NCBI RefSeq assembly: GCF_002951615.1
Contig: NZ_CP019062.1
Span: 2,170,001-2,234,000, forward strand
Length of the DNA: 64,000 nt
Source of the DNA: Rahnella sikkimica
GTDB lineage: Bacteria > Pseudomonadota > Gammaproteobacteria > Enterobacterales > Enterobacteriaceae
Direction: 5' to 3'
In this document: piece by piece, positions 35,322-43,137 of the stretch
Position numbering within the stretch: the stretch's first letter is position 1
How the letters are laid out: the number at the start of each line of letters is the position of its first letter
The notes under the pieces: generated by a model
Database searches by the model: none
The model's input: the letters and a program-made list of their open reading frames with translations, nothing else
Told to the model about the DNA's origin: nothing
Program-made: the position numbers and the translations under genes

Positions 35322-36398
35322 ATGAGCAGCAAACGTCTTGGGTTTTTCACCCGACTTCTGGATAACACCAGCGCGCAGGAACGTTACCGACTGGCGACGG
35401 AGCAAATCATTCACGCCGAGCAGCTGGGTTTTGACTCCGCGTGGGTCGCGCAGCACCATTTTCACGAAGCGGAAGGCGGCCTGCCCGCTCCGCTGGTTTT
35501 CCTGGCGCAGGTTGCGGCGCACACCCGTTTTATCCGTCTCGGCACCGGCGTGATTACGCTGCCGATGGAAAATGCGGTGCGCGTGGCAGAAGACACCGCC
35601 GTGCTGGATTTACTCTCCGGCGGACGTCTTGAAGTCGGGCTGGGCTCCGGCGGCACGCCGTCGTCATTCCTGCCGTTCGGCTTTGAAAGCAGCGAGCGCG
35701 GCGCGGTGTTTAGCCATAATCTGCAAACCCTGCTGACCGCGTGGCGCGGTGAACCGCTGGCAGGCACCGATAACCGGCTGTATCCGGCGGCACCGCATCT
35801 GGAAAAACGCGTCTGGCAGGCCACGTTCTCGGTGGACGGCGGCGCGCGTGCCGGGAAATCCGGCGACGGGCTGATGCTTTCGCGCACCCAGCCGCGCCCG
35901 GCGAATGCGCCAGATCTGCGTCTCGACGAACTGCAAAACCCGATTATCGATGCCTATCTCGACGCGCTGCCGGAAGGCGTTGCGCCGCGCATCATGGGTT
36001 CACGCACGGCGTTTGTGACGGAAAACGGTGACGAAGCCCGCGAACTGGCGCAAAAAGGTTTACGCCGTCAGGCCGAAAATCACCGCGCCAGCGGACAAAT
36101 TGTGAAAGGCGATACGCTGGACGATTACATCCGCACGTTTGACGTGCATCTCGGCACTGCCGCACAGGTCACCGCCACGCTACAGGCCGACACTGCGCTG
36201 GCCCGCGTCACCGATCTGGCGTTTCAGGTGCATTCTATCGATCCGCCGCACCCTTACATTTTGCGTTCCATTGAACTGATTGCGCGTCACGTCGCGCCCG
36301 CTCTCGGCTGGGTTCGCCGCACGCCGCAGCGCCACGTTTCCACCGCTTCCGCCGACCCTACGTTATCTAAGGCTGCATCTACACAGGACAACTTATGA
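35322..36398 (+). CDS. Luciferase-like FMN-dependent monooxygenase
   Basis: A 358-residue LLM-class flavoprotein. Typical features are GFDSAWVAQHHFHEAEGG (about residues 37-54), RLGTGVITLPMENAVRVAED and GGRLEVGLGSGG, which form the TIM-barrel flavin and substrate pocket. It is distant from RutA and seems to belong to the group I recall as the KPN_01858 family, whose substrate is unassigned. AGAGGGACATT precedes the ATG. It ends in a four-base overlap with the CMD/AhpD gene. No flavin reductase is encoded in this operon. Confidence 0.87.
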   Translation: MSSKRLGFFTRLLDNTSAQERYRLATEQIIHAEQLGFDSAWVAQHHFHEAEGGLPAPLVFLAQVAAHTRFIRLGTGVITLPMENAVRVAEDTAVLDLLSGGRLEVGLGSGGTPSSFLPFGFESSERGAVFSHNLQTLLTAWRGEPLAGTDNRLYPAAPHLEKRVWQATFSVDGGARAGKSGDGLMLSRTQPRPANAPDLRLDELQNPIIDAYLDALPEGVAPRIMGSRTAFVTENGDEARELAQKGLRRQAENHRASGQIVKGDTLDDYIRTFDVHLGTAAQVTATLQADTALARVTDLAFQVHSIDPPHPYILRSIELIARHVAPALGWVRRTPQRHVSTASADPTLSKAASTQDNL

Positions 36399-37504
36399 CC
36401 ACTTATTCGACTGACCTGCTGGAAAAACTGGCTGACATTACGCCGTCTTCTGAACTGAAACAAGCGCGTGACACCCGCGACGCCGCGACCCGTCACGCGC
36501 AGGGCAGCTACGATGCGCTGTTTACCGAACAGGACGGCGTGGATTTCTCGCTGGCCGAACGTTTGCGTTTAGCGCAAAACGTGGCGCGCTGGCACGGCGA
36601 TTCACAGCTCACCAATCACTATTCCGAGCGTTTGCAGGATTTGCCGGACATCGACGAAACCGCCCGTCTCGACGCCGCGCTGACCCACGGCGAGCGCCTG
36701 AGTTTCAAACCCGCCAGCGCCACGCCAGCGCACTTGCAGGCACTGAAAAAAGCCGGCTGGTCGGTGGATGCCATCGTCACGATTTCGCAGCTGATTGCTT
36801 TCGTCAGTTTCCAGAGCCGTGCGCTGCGCAGTTACCGTCTGATTGGCGGCAAACCGGTGGAAAACGCCAGCAATAAACCGGTCGGCGCCGCGTTCTGGCG
36901 CACTGAGCCGAACACCCACAGCGGCCGCGACGCGCCGCAGGCTTTCACGCAGGAGGAACTCGGCTGGGAACCGTGGATCCCGTCCAAAAAGCTGGAGGAA
37001 TTTGATGAAGCCCAGCAGGTGATTCTGGCGAAGTTCGGCCATACGGATTCCGACTATTTCCGTCTGTTAGGCCGCAACCTGCCGGTGCTTGAGCAACGCA
37101 CGCTGACCGACAAAGGCATTTTCTACACCTCCGGCGGCCTGCCGCGCAAAGAGCGCGAACTGGCGGCTACCGTGGCGAGCAAAATCAACGGCTGTATTTA
37201 CTGTGCGTCGGTGCATTCGCGCAAAGCCAGCCAGCTTTCCAAACAAACTGAAGACGTTCAGCGGCTGATCGACACCCCGCCGGGCGGCATTCTCAGCAAA
37301 GATCAATCCCCGCGCTGGCAGGCTGAAATTGATTTCGCCGCCGCGCTCTCCGCCACGCCGCCGGTCGCCTCGCCGGAGCACGTTAAGGCGTTGCGCGATC
37401 AGGGTTTGAGCGAACTGGAAATCGTCGATCTGGCGCAGTCTGTGGCGTTCTTCGCCTGGGCAAACCGCCTGATGTTAACGCTGGGAGAACCGTTTAATGA
37501 CTGA
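36395..37504 (+). CDS. Fused CMD-domain / alkylhydroperoxidase-like protein
   Basis: A 369-residue protein with two AhpD/carboxymuconolactone-decarboxylase-type halves. The first (about 1-185) has the helical core GWSVDAIVTISQLIAFVSF but no Cys pair. The second (about 190-369) has LPRKERELAATVASKINGC leading into C267-IY-C270-ASV-H274, the CxxCxxxH redox motif of AhpD. Elsewhere these halves are, as I recall, separate genes (Avi_7170 and Avi_7169 types); here they are one chain. It overlaps the monooxygenase and the VOC gene at its two ends. It may detoxify a peroxide or process the monooxygenase product (inference). Confidence 0.85.
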   Translation: MTTYSTDLLEKLADITPSSELKQARDTRDAATRHAQGSYDALFTEQDGVDFSLAERLRLAQNVARWHGDSQLTNHYSERLQDLPDIDETARLDAALTHGERLSFKPASATPAHLQALKKAGWSVDAIVTISQLIAFVSFQSRALRSYRLIGGKPVENASNKPVGAAFWRTEPNTHSGRDAPQAFTQEELGWEPWIPSKKLEEFDEAQQVILAKFGHTDSDYFRLLGRNLPVLEQRTLTDKGIFYTSGGLPRKERELAATVASKINGCIYCASVHSRKASQLSKQTEDVQRLIDTPPGGILSKDQSPRWQAEIDFAAALSATPPVASPEHVKALRDQGLSELEIVDLAQSVAFFAWANRLMLTLGEPFND

Positions 37505-38357
37505 TTCACAGACTTCTCAACGCCTGATACCGCAGCTCGATCACGTGGTGATTAACGTCGCCGAACAGCTTAACGGTGCGGAGCAGCAGTTCCGCCGTCT
37601 CGGTTTCCAGCTCACGCCGCGCGGCCATCATTCGCTCGGATCCAGCAATCATCTGGCGATTTTCGGCGAAAACTATCTGGAACTGCTTGGGTTTGAGCCG
37701 GGCAATGCGCATACGCGTCAGGATCTCTGGCAGGCCCCGCTCGGCCTCACCGGTCTGGTGTGGAAAACGCAGAATTCGAACGCGGTGTTTGATCATCTGC
37801 AACAGCAAAATATTGCGGGTTTCGCACCGGCAGAATTCTTCCGTCCGGTAGCGCTTAACGATGGCACATCGCCCAACGCCCGTTTCCGCACCGTCCCGCT
37901 GGCCGCTGACCGCGTGCCCAATGGCCGCAGTTTCTTCTGCCAGCACCTGACCCCGGAACTGGTGTGGCGCACCGAGTGGCAAAACCACCCGAACGGCGTC
38001 GCGGACATCACCGGTTTTGTGATCTCCGCCGCCTCCCCGCAGGCCGCCGCTAAAGTGTACGGCGAACTGTTCGGCGCAGAAGCCTTGCAAACGAATGCTG
38101 AAGGCGTGACATTGCGCGCCGGTCGTGCAACTGTCCGGTTTGTGACGCCAGAGCAGGCGCAGGCTGAATTTGGCATCGTGCCGGAGGGGGAAAACGGCAG
38201 TGCGCGGATGATCGGGTTGGAGTTTGCGACCCGGTCGCTGGATGCGGTGCGCAATAGCCTGCGCGTGGGGGAAATTTCGTTTAGTGACTTAACCCGTGGG
38301 GTTTTGGTTCGCGCAGCGGATTCACTGGGAGTGGCGGTCAGATTTAGCGAAGAATAA
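37497..38357 (+). CDS. VOC-superfamily (glyoxalase-like) protein
   Basis: A 286-residue protein with an N-terminal vicinal-oxygen-chelate module (QLDHVVINVAEQL, about residues 13-25, then SNHLAIFGENYLELLGFEPG) and a second, weaker module from about 165 onward (ADITGFVISAASPQAAAKVYG). The His and Glu in these stretches are the likely metal ligands. It overlaps the preceding gene by eight bases and is the last gene of the unit. Lyase, isomerase or dioxygenase chemistry is possible; the substrate is unknown. Confidence 0.8.
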   Translation: MTDSQTSQRLIPQLDHVVINVAEQLNGAEQQFRRLGFQLTPRGHHSLGSSNHLAIFGENYLELLGFEPGNAHTRQDLWQAPLGLTGLVWKTQNSNAVFDHLQQQNIAGFAPAEFFRPVALNDGTSPNARFRTVPLAADRVPNGRSFFCQHLTPELVWRTEWQNHPNGVADITGFVISAASPQAAAKVYGELFGAEALQTNAEGVTLRAGRATVRFVTPEQAQAEFGIVPEGENGSARMIGLEFATRSLDAVRNSLRVGEISFSDLTRGVLVRAADSLGVAVRFSEE

Positions 38358-38396
38358 ATTCCAGGTCGTGGGCATCGGCCCACACCGACTAAAACC

Positions 38397-38479
38397 TTGG
38401 GTTACCACCCAAAAGGGCTTCAAGGTCAACACCTTGGGCTCGCCGCCCAAACACTGCAAGACCTTGGGTTGCCACCCAA
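38397..38479 (+). repeat. Left hairpin array, three units
   Basis: The units TTGGGT-TACC-ACCCAA (38397-38412), TTGGGC-TCGCC-GCCCAA (38434-38450) and TTGGGT-TGCC-ACCCAA (38464-38479) begin 37 and 30 bases apart. Compensatory changes (T-A against C-G) at the sixth pair keep the stems paired. Confidence 0.85.
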
Positions 38480-38485
38480 ACCGGC

Positions 38486-38517
38486 CTCAAGGGTGGTCTA
38501 TCGCCACCACCCTTGAG
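38486..38517. repeat. 12-bp perfect stem-loop after the left array
   Basis: CTCAAGGGTGGT (38486-38497) and ACCACCCTTGAG (38506-38517) pair perfectly around an eight-base loop. The other module has the analogous AGGGCGCG...CGCGCCCT stem at 38956-38979, different in sequence but in the same relative place. Confidence 0.85.
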
Positions 38518-38989
38518 AATCCCGGGCTCTTAAACTGCGCGCTGCCGCTCGCTGGCTATGTTTCAGGTGCCACAGCTATTGCCGCGAAAACTTGCCGCTA
38601 CGCGGTTCCCTTACTCGGTTTCGAGCCATAGGTCTCGAAACACTTCGCTCGGCAAGCTTTCTGAAAGCGGCCACTGGCTATGTAATTCAGCATGTTTTTT
38701 GAAAGCGGCCGGAGGCTTATCTAAATTCAACGGCATTTTTAAGTAGCAATCAGCGGTGAGGTTGCGAATTAGAAAGTTTGTGGCCGCTTTCAAAACGACG
38801 TTGAGTGAGAGGTGAGAAACGGCGAGAGTCTTTTCTGAGCAGGTTCGAACCCGAAGCGAAAGTACCGCGCAGCGGCGGCGTTTGCGGCACTAGCCGGAGT
38901 TGCTGAAACATAGCCAGCGAGCGGCAGCACGCAGTTGAAAAGCGCGGGTGTCCAGAGGGCGCGCGCGTTAACGCGCCCTTTGGGCCAGT

Positions 38990-39090
38990 TTGGGCGGCGA
39001 GCCCAAGGTTTTGCGGGTTTGGGTGGCAACCCAAGGTTTTGCAGGTTTGGGCTGCAACCCAAGGTCTTGCCGTTTTGGGCCGCAACCCAA
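38990..39090 (-). repeat. Right hairpin array, four units
   Basis: Units begin at 38990, 39019, 39047 and 39075, spaced 28-29 bases. Each has a TTGGG...CCCAA stem. The 38990 unit is the exact reverse complement of the second left unit over about 22 bases. Intervening sequence is GGTTTTGC-like and nearly constant, unlike CRISPR spacers. Confidence 0.85.
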
Positions 39091-39101
39091 AACCCTCCCC
39101 T

Positions 39102-40037
39102 TCAGGTGAAGTAAAACCTGATCAGGTGGAAAAACACCGGTGCTGCAAAACACAACGAATCAATGCGATCCATCATCCCACCGTGCCCTTCGATCATCGC
39201 GCCGAAATCCTTCACGCCGCGGTCGCGCTTAATCGCCGACATACACAACCCCCCGGCGAAGCCGAGTAAGGTGATGACCAGCGAAATCAGTGCGGCCTGC
39301 CACGGGGCGAACGGGGTGATCCACCACAGCAATGTCCCGACCAGCGTGGCGCTGAGGATCCCGCCGACAAAGCCTTCGAGGGTTTTGTTCGGGCTGAGAC
39401 GCGGCGCAATCGGGCGTTTGCCGAAAAGCTTGCCGAACACGTACTGCAACACGTCGGAAATCTGCACCACAATCATCAGGAACAGCAGCAGTTTGATGTT
39501 CTGGTTCTCATAACCGGGAATGTTCAGCATCAGCAAGGCTGGCGCGTGGCTAATGCAGTACACCGCCAGCATCATGCTCCACTGAATTTTCGCGCTGCGC
39601 TCAAGGAAATTGACCGTGTCTCCGGCCAGCGCCATGCGGGTGGGAATAAACAGAAACGCGTAGACCGGAATGAAGATCGCAAACGTGCCGTACCAGCGTT
39701 CGCCGACCAGCAAATATTGCAGCGGCAGCATGATGAAGAAGCACCAGAACAGCGCTTCGTGATCGCCGCGCCGGGTGGGCGTCAGCGTGATGCATTCGCG
39801 CAAGGCCAGGAACGACATCACGGCAAACAGCAGCGTCGAGCCGATCGGGCCGAACCACATCGCCATCACCGATAAAATACACATCATCCACCAGGCGCGG
39901 ATGCGGGCATTCAGGTTGGCGACGACCGGCGTGTTACCTTTCACCAGCGCGATCAGATAGCCCAGAATGCTGGCAATCAGCAGCACACCAAACAATCCGC
40001 ACAGTAAGTAAACTAACGATTTATCCTGAAAATTCAT
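39102..40037 (-). CDS. CdsA-like phosphatidate cytidylyltransferase (YnbB-type)
   Basis: A 311-residue membrane protein with about eight helices and the cytidylyltransferase core: QISDVLQYVFGKLFGK followed by LSPNKTLEGFVGG, then KRDRGVKDFGAMIEGHGGMM and DRIDS near the C-terminus. It should make CDP-diacylglycerol or a related CDP-lipid. Length and partners resemble YnbB, so this is an accessory copy rather than the housekeeping CdsA. It overlaps the upstream acyltransferase by four bases (ATGA). Third gene of the triad. Confidence 0.88.
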   Translation of the reverse strand: MNFQDKSLVYLLCGLFGVLLIASILGYLIALVKGNTPVVANLNARIRAWWMMCILSVMAMWFGPIGSTLLFAVMSFLALRECITLTPTRRGDHEALFWCFFIMLPLQYLLVGERWYGTFAIFIPVYAFLFIPTRMALAGDTVNFLERSAKIQWSMMLAVYCISHAPALLMLNIPGYENQNIKLLLFLMIVVQISDVLQYVFGKLFGKRPIAPRLSPNKTLEGFVGGILSATLVGTLLWWITPFAPWQAALISLVITLLGFAGGLCMSAIKRDRGVKDFGAMIEGHGGMMDRIDSLCFAAPVFFHLIRFYFT

Positions 40038-40684
40038 GGTGCCAGTGTCTCCAGAGCAGCCCGCGCACGAAGCAGAAATTCCGCTTTCTCTTCCCCTTCC
40101 CGGATACTTTCAACCGGTTCACCAAACGTCGCCGAACACAGAATGGGCACCACCAGCCGGGAGCCTTTCGGCAGCACGCGGTTGAGGTTTTCAAGATAAA
40201 CCGGCACCAGTTCGACATCCGGGTTCATTTTCGCCAGATGCCAGATCCCGCTTTTGAAGGGCGAGATTTCCTCGCCGTTGCCACGGGTGCCTTCCGGGAA
40301 AATAATCAGCGACTGACCTTTTTTCAGCGGGTCGTTCATCAGTTCCAGCGCATTGTTCGGCTGCTCAGACTGTTTTTCAGCAGGACGCCGTTTGATCAGC
40401 ACCGCGTTAAACACACGGCGTGCGATGTAACGCCGTAATTTCGAGGAGAGCCAGTAATCGGCTGCCGCTACCGGACGAACCTGCGCGCGCAGATGACCGG
40501 GCAGGCTGGCCCAAATCACCATGCCGTCGAGATGGCTGGAGTGGTTGGCGTAGTAAATGCGGGCCTGTTGATCCGGCAAAGGTGCCAGCCAGCGGGCGCG
40601 GACGCCGGTCAGCAGGCGGCAAAGTCGCACCAGAAAACCGGCCACCAGCCGGCCGTCCAGCGGTAATTTAGTGCGAGGTTCCAT
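40034..40684 (-). CDS. 1-acylglycerol-3-phosphate acyltransferase-like protein (PlsC family)
   Basis: A 216-residue acyltransferase with the catalytic HX4D motif in YANHSSHLDGMVIW (about residues 68-81) and the glycerophosphate-binding FPEGTRGNGEEISPFKSG around 138-155. The ATG at 40684 is set by GAGGGAGATAACG; a longer frame would add 18 residues with no ribosome site. It overlaps the upstream phosphotransferase gene by 17 bases and the CdsA-like gene by four. It probably acylates a lysophospholipid made or used by the neighbouring enzymes. Confidence 0.87.
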   Translation of the reverse strand: MEPRTKLPLDGRLVAGFLVRLCRLLTGVRARWLAPLPDQQARIYYANHSSHLDGMVIWASLPGHLRAQVRPVAAADYWLSSKLRRYIARRVFNAVLIKRRPAEKQSEQPNNALELMNDPLKKGQSLIIFPEGTRGNGEEISPFKSGIWHLAKMNPDVELVPVYLENLNRVLPKGSRLVVPILCSATFGEPVESIREGEEKAEFLLRARAALETLAP

Positions 40685-41360
40685 CGTTATCTCCCTCAGT
40701 TCCGGCCTTTTCATGCAGTTCACGCAAAATACGCGCACCGCGACGCCAGCAGGTCATCAGCGCGCCGAGCGTAATGACCGCCAGACAAATCAGCAGCAGA
40801 AGTTGACCCCACTGCGACGGCAGGAAAATCGCAATCACCGCGCCCGCACACAGAATCGCCATGCGGTGCTGTTTTGCCATCGGCCCGAGAAATTGCTGTT
40901 TCAGCCCGCAGGTTCCGCCCAGCAGACGCAAATATGCCGTCATCAGCGCCAGCAGCGCCGCAATCCAGCCCAGCGTTACCGCCTCCGGCATCGCCACCAG
41001 GCCATAACCGACACCCGCAAGAATCAGCGTATCGGAAACACGATCCGGTAATTCGTTGTAAACCGGCCCCGCCGGGCTGGCCATGCCGCCTTCCACTGCC
41101 ACCATGCCGTCGAGCAGGTTGCAGATGAGCCGCCCCTGAATCATCAGCGCCGCCAGCAACAGAAGAAATCCGCGCCCGATAGCCGTTTCACAATAAAACG
41201 CCAGCAGAAAACTCAGTCCGGATACCAGCGCAAACCCCATGCTGGCGACGGAAATCTGATTCGGCGTAACCCCTTTATTCTTTAACCAGACCGCGCTGTT
41301 TTTGGCCCAACGTTTATCCCGTGTGGCGATCGGCCGCCGATCCTTGAGATTTAAGTCCAT
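40668..41360 (-). CDS. CDP-alcohol phosphatidyltransferase (YnbA-like)
   Basis: A 230-residue membrane enzyme with about six helices. The CDP-alcohol signature is of the variant NLLDG...G...NELPDRVSD type seen in E. coli YnbA, with Asn in place of the first Asp of the usual DxxDG. It should transfer a phosphatidyl group from CDP-diacylglycerol to an alcohol that cannot be named from sequence. It heads the three-gene operon; the start codon is at 41360 and the upstream 270 bases are shared with the divergent ABC genes. Confidence 0.85.
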   Translation of the reverse strand: MDLNLKDRRPIATRDKRWAKNSAVWLKNKGVTPNQISVASMGFALVSGLSFLLAFYCETAIGRGFLLLLAALMIQGRLICNLLDGMVAVEGGMASPAGPVYNELPDRVSDTLILAGVGYGLVAMPEAVTLGWIAALLALMTAYLRLLGGTCGLKQQFLGPMAKQHRMAILCAGAVIAIFLPSQWGQLLLLICLAVITLGALMTCWRRGARILRELHEKAGTEGDNDGTSH

Positions 41361-41581
41361 AAATAATATCCCTTTATTACTGAAAACTGATGACCCTGAT
41401 TTCTATAAGCCTTTGTAAGGCATCCAGATAATAGTGAAGTTGCCTGCGGGGTGATATGTTTTTGTTCAGCCATCGCCAATAAATCTCTCCCTGCGGCTTA
41501 TGCCGATTTGAGCATCCCTTAGACCTTTTAATTGGTTGATTAAATCACACAATATGTTAAAACTCTGCTATATCGCATTTT

Positions 41582-41597
41582 AGACGGCTAAACGTCT
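41582..41597. promoter_or_regulatory. Tandem met-box-like operator (MetJ)
   Basis: AGACGGCT followed directly by AAACGTCT gives two adjacent 8-bp boxes, each matching the met-box AGACGTCT in seven of eight positions. Adjacent boxes are the arrangement MetJ requires. A TATATC hexamer lies eight bases upstream (41569-41574), so a bound repressor would overlap the promoter. The start codon of the ABC gene is 38 bases downstream. Confidence 0.6.
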
Positions 41598-41634
41598 GAA
41601 GCTCCACACCCTCCGTTTAGAAGGCCAACGTACA

Positions 41635-43137
41635 GTGACCGCTTCCCGTCTTGAGATGCGCAATATCTCGATTTCATTTGCCGGTTTTCCCGCACTTCGC
41701 CAGGTTGATTTCACGCTGGAAGGCGGATCCGTCCATGCGCTGGTCGGCGCGAACGGTGCCGGAAAATCGACGCTGATGGCTGCCCTTTCCGGCACGCACG
41801 ATCATTACACCGGGCAGATCACCATCGACGGCGAGCCGGTGAACATCAAACTTCCGCACCACGCGCGGGCGCACGGCATTCATCTGGTCCAGCAGGAAGT
41901 GGATGTCGCGCTGGTACCCACGCTGAATGTCGCCGAAAACATCATGCTGGACCGGCTTTCCGAGCCCGGTCATCTGCATAACTGGCCGCGTTTATACCGT
42001 CAGGCGCAGTTGCTGGTAGAACAGCTTGGCCTGAACATCAGCCTGAAAGCCCGTATCGAAAACTGCACGCTCGCCGAGAAACAGCTGATTTTGCTGGCGC
42101 GCGCGCTGTCGCACAAATGCCGTTTCCTGATCCTTGATGAGCCGACCGCGCCGCTGGATCAGGCAGAAAGCGCCCGACTGTTTGCGCTGGTACGCAAGCT
42201 GAAAAATGCGGGTATGGCGGTGGTCTTTATTTCCCACCGCATTCATGAACTGCGCGAAATCTGCGACCGCATGACGGTGCTGCGCGACGGACGTCTGGTC
42301 AGCGATGACAGCATGGACGGCCTGAGCAACGAACAGATTATCGAGAAAATGATCGGCCATCAGCTCGATGATATTTATCCGCCGCGCCGTCCGCCGCACA
42401 GCGGAGAAACGCTGCTGCACATTCACGGCATGCATGACAAAGACAAGTTGCGCGATATCTCGCTGCGCCTGCACCGGGGTGAAATCCTCGGTATAGCCGG
42501 GCTGGCGGGCGCAGGTAAAACCGAGCTGTGCAAAGCGCTGTTTGGCGCGACGCCCAGTCAGGTCGAAAGCGGTGAGCTGAACGGCAAACCGTGGAAGCCG
42601 AAAGAACCGCATCTTTCCGTGGAACAGGGTCTGGCGTTAGTGCCGGAAGAACGGCGCAAGGAAGGGATTTTCATTGATGAAAATATCCCGATGAACCTCA
42701 GCGTCACCGCCGACGATTCGTTTTCGCGCTGGAGTATTTTCAGTAAACGCCAGTCGCTGTCGTGGGCGAAAGACATTATCAGCCGCTTAGGCATTCGCGC
42801 TTCCGGGCCGATGCAGAAGCTGGCGAGGCTTTCCGGGGGTAACCAGCAAAAGGTGGCTATCGGAAAATGGCTGCGCAGTGAGAGTCAGGTGTTGATTTTT
42901 GACGAACCGACCAAAGGCGTAGACATCAAGGCCAAAACGGACGTGTTCAGGCTGATTGACGGCCTGGCGCAACAGGGAAAAGGCATTATTTATGCTTCCG
43001 GTGAGTTCGCCGAACTGGTCGGTTTATGCGACCGCATTCTGGTGTTATGGGATGGCCGCATCGTGGCCGAACTGGACGCCGCAGACGTCGACGAAGAAAC
43101 CTTATTAGTCTATTCAACCGGAGGAACACCCGCGTGA
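41635..43137 (+). CDS. Ribose-type ABC importer ATPase, two-domain (RbsA/MglA class)
   Basis: A 500-residue ATPase with two nucleotide-binding domains. Domain 1 has Walker A GANGAGKST (about residue 36) and Walker B LILDEPTAPLD but a degenerate signature (CTLAEKQ). Domain 2 has a weak Walker A (GLAGAGKTE), signature LSGGNQQK and Walker B LIFDEPTKGVD. This asymmetry is normal for the sugar-importer class. The GTG start is the first in-frame start after a plausible AGAAGG. It is coupled to the permease by overlap. A met-box-like operator lies just upstream, which is unusual for a sugar transporter. Confidence 0.88.
   Translation: MTASRLEMRNISISFAGFPALRQVDFTLEGGSVHALVGANGAGKSTLMAALSGTHDHYTGQITIDGEPVNIKLPHHARAHGIHLVQQEVDVALVPTLNVAENIMLDRLSEPGHLHNWPRLYRQAQLLVEQLGLNISLKARIENCTLAEKQLILLARALSHKCRFLILDEPTAPLDQAESARLFALVRKLKNAGMAVVFISHRIHELREICDRMTVLRDGRLVSDDSMDGLSNEQIIEKMIGHQLDDIYPPRRPPHSGETLLHIHGMHDKDKLRDISLRLHRGEILGIAGLAGAGKTELCKALFGATPSQVESGELNGKPWKPKEPHLSVEQGLALVPEERRKEGIFIDENIPMNLSVTADDSFSRWSIFSKRQSLSWAKDIISRLGIRASGPMQKLARLSGGNQQKVAIGKWLRSESQVLIFDEPTKGVDIKAKTDVFRLIDGLAQQGKGIIYASGEFAELVGLCDRILVLWDGRIVAELDAADVDEETLLVYSTGGTPA

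Larger units (their letters stand above)
38358..39101. repeat. Inverted pair of hairpin-repeat modules (744-base non-coding block)
   Basis: No convincing gene is present. Two modules face each other. Each has, in the same order from its outer end, an array of short TTGGGY...RCCCAA hairpins, one larger hairpin, and a conserved stretch around GCTCGCTGGCTATGTTTCAG. A 26-base segment at 38541-38566 recurs exactly on the other strand at 38903-38928. The centre holds GAAAGCGGCC (near 38663 and at 38701) and its complement at 38782. The gene on each side is intact and unrelated. This looks like a non-autonomous repetitive element or a pair of them. Confidence 0.75.

Noticed and set aside
38296..39062. 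Apparent proteins in the hairpin-repeat block
   Set aside because: They follow the repeats, lack ribosome sites and repeat the same peptide-like pattern in both orientations; probably translated repeats rather than genes.
38397..39090. CRISPR-like arrays with 28-30 base periodicity
   Set aside because: Linkers are short and nearly constant, the repeated unit is a hairpin of about 16 bases, arrays face each other and no cas genes are near.
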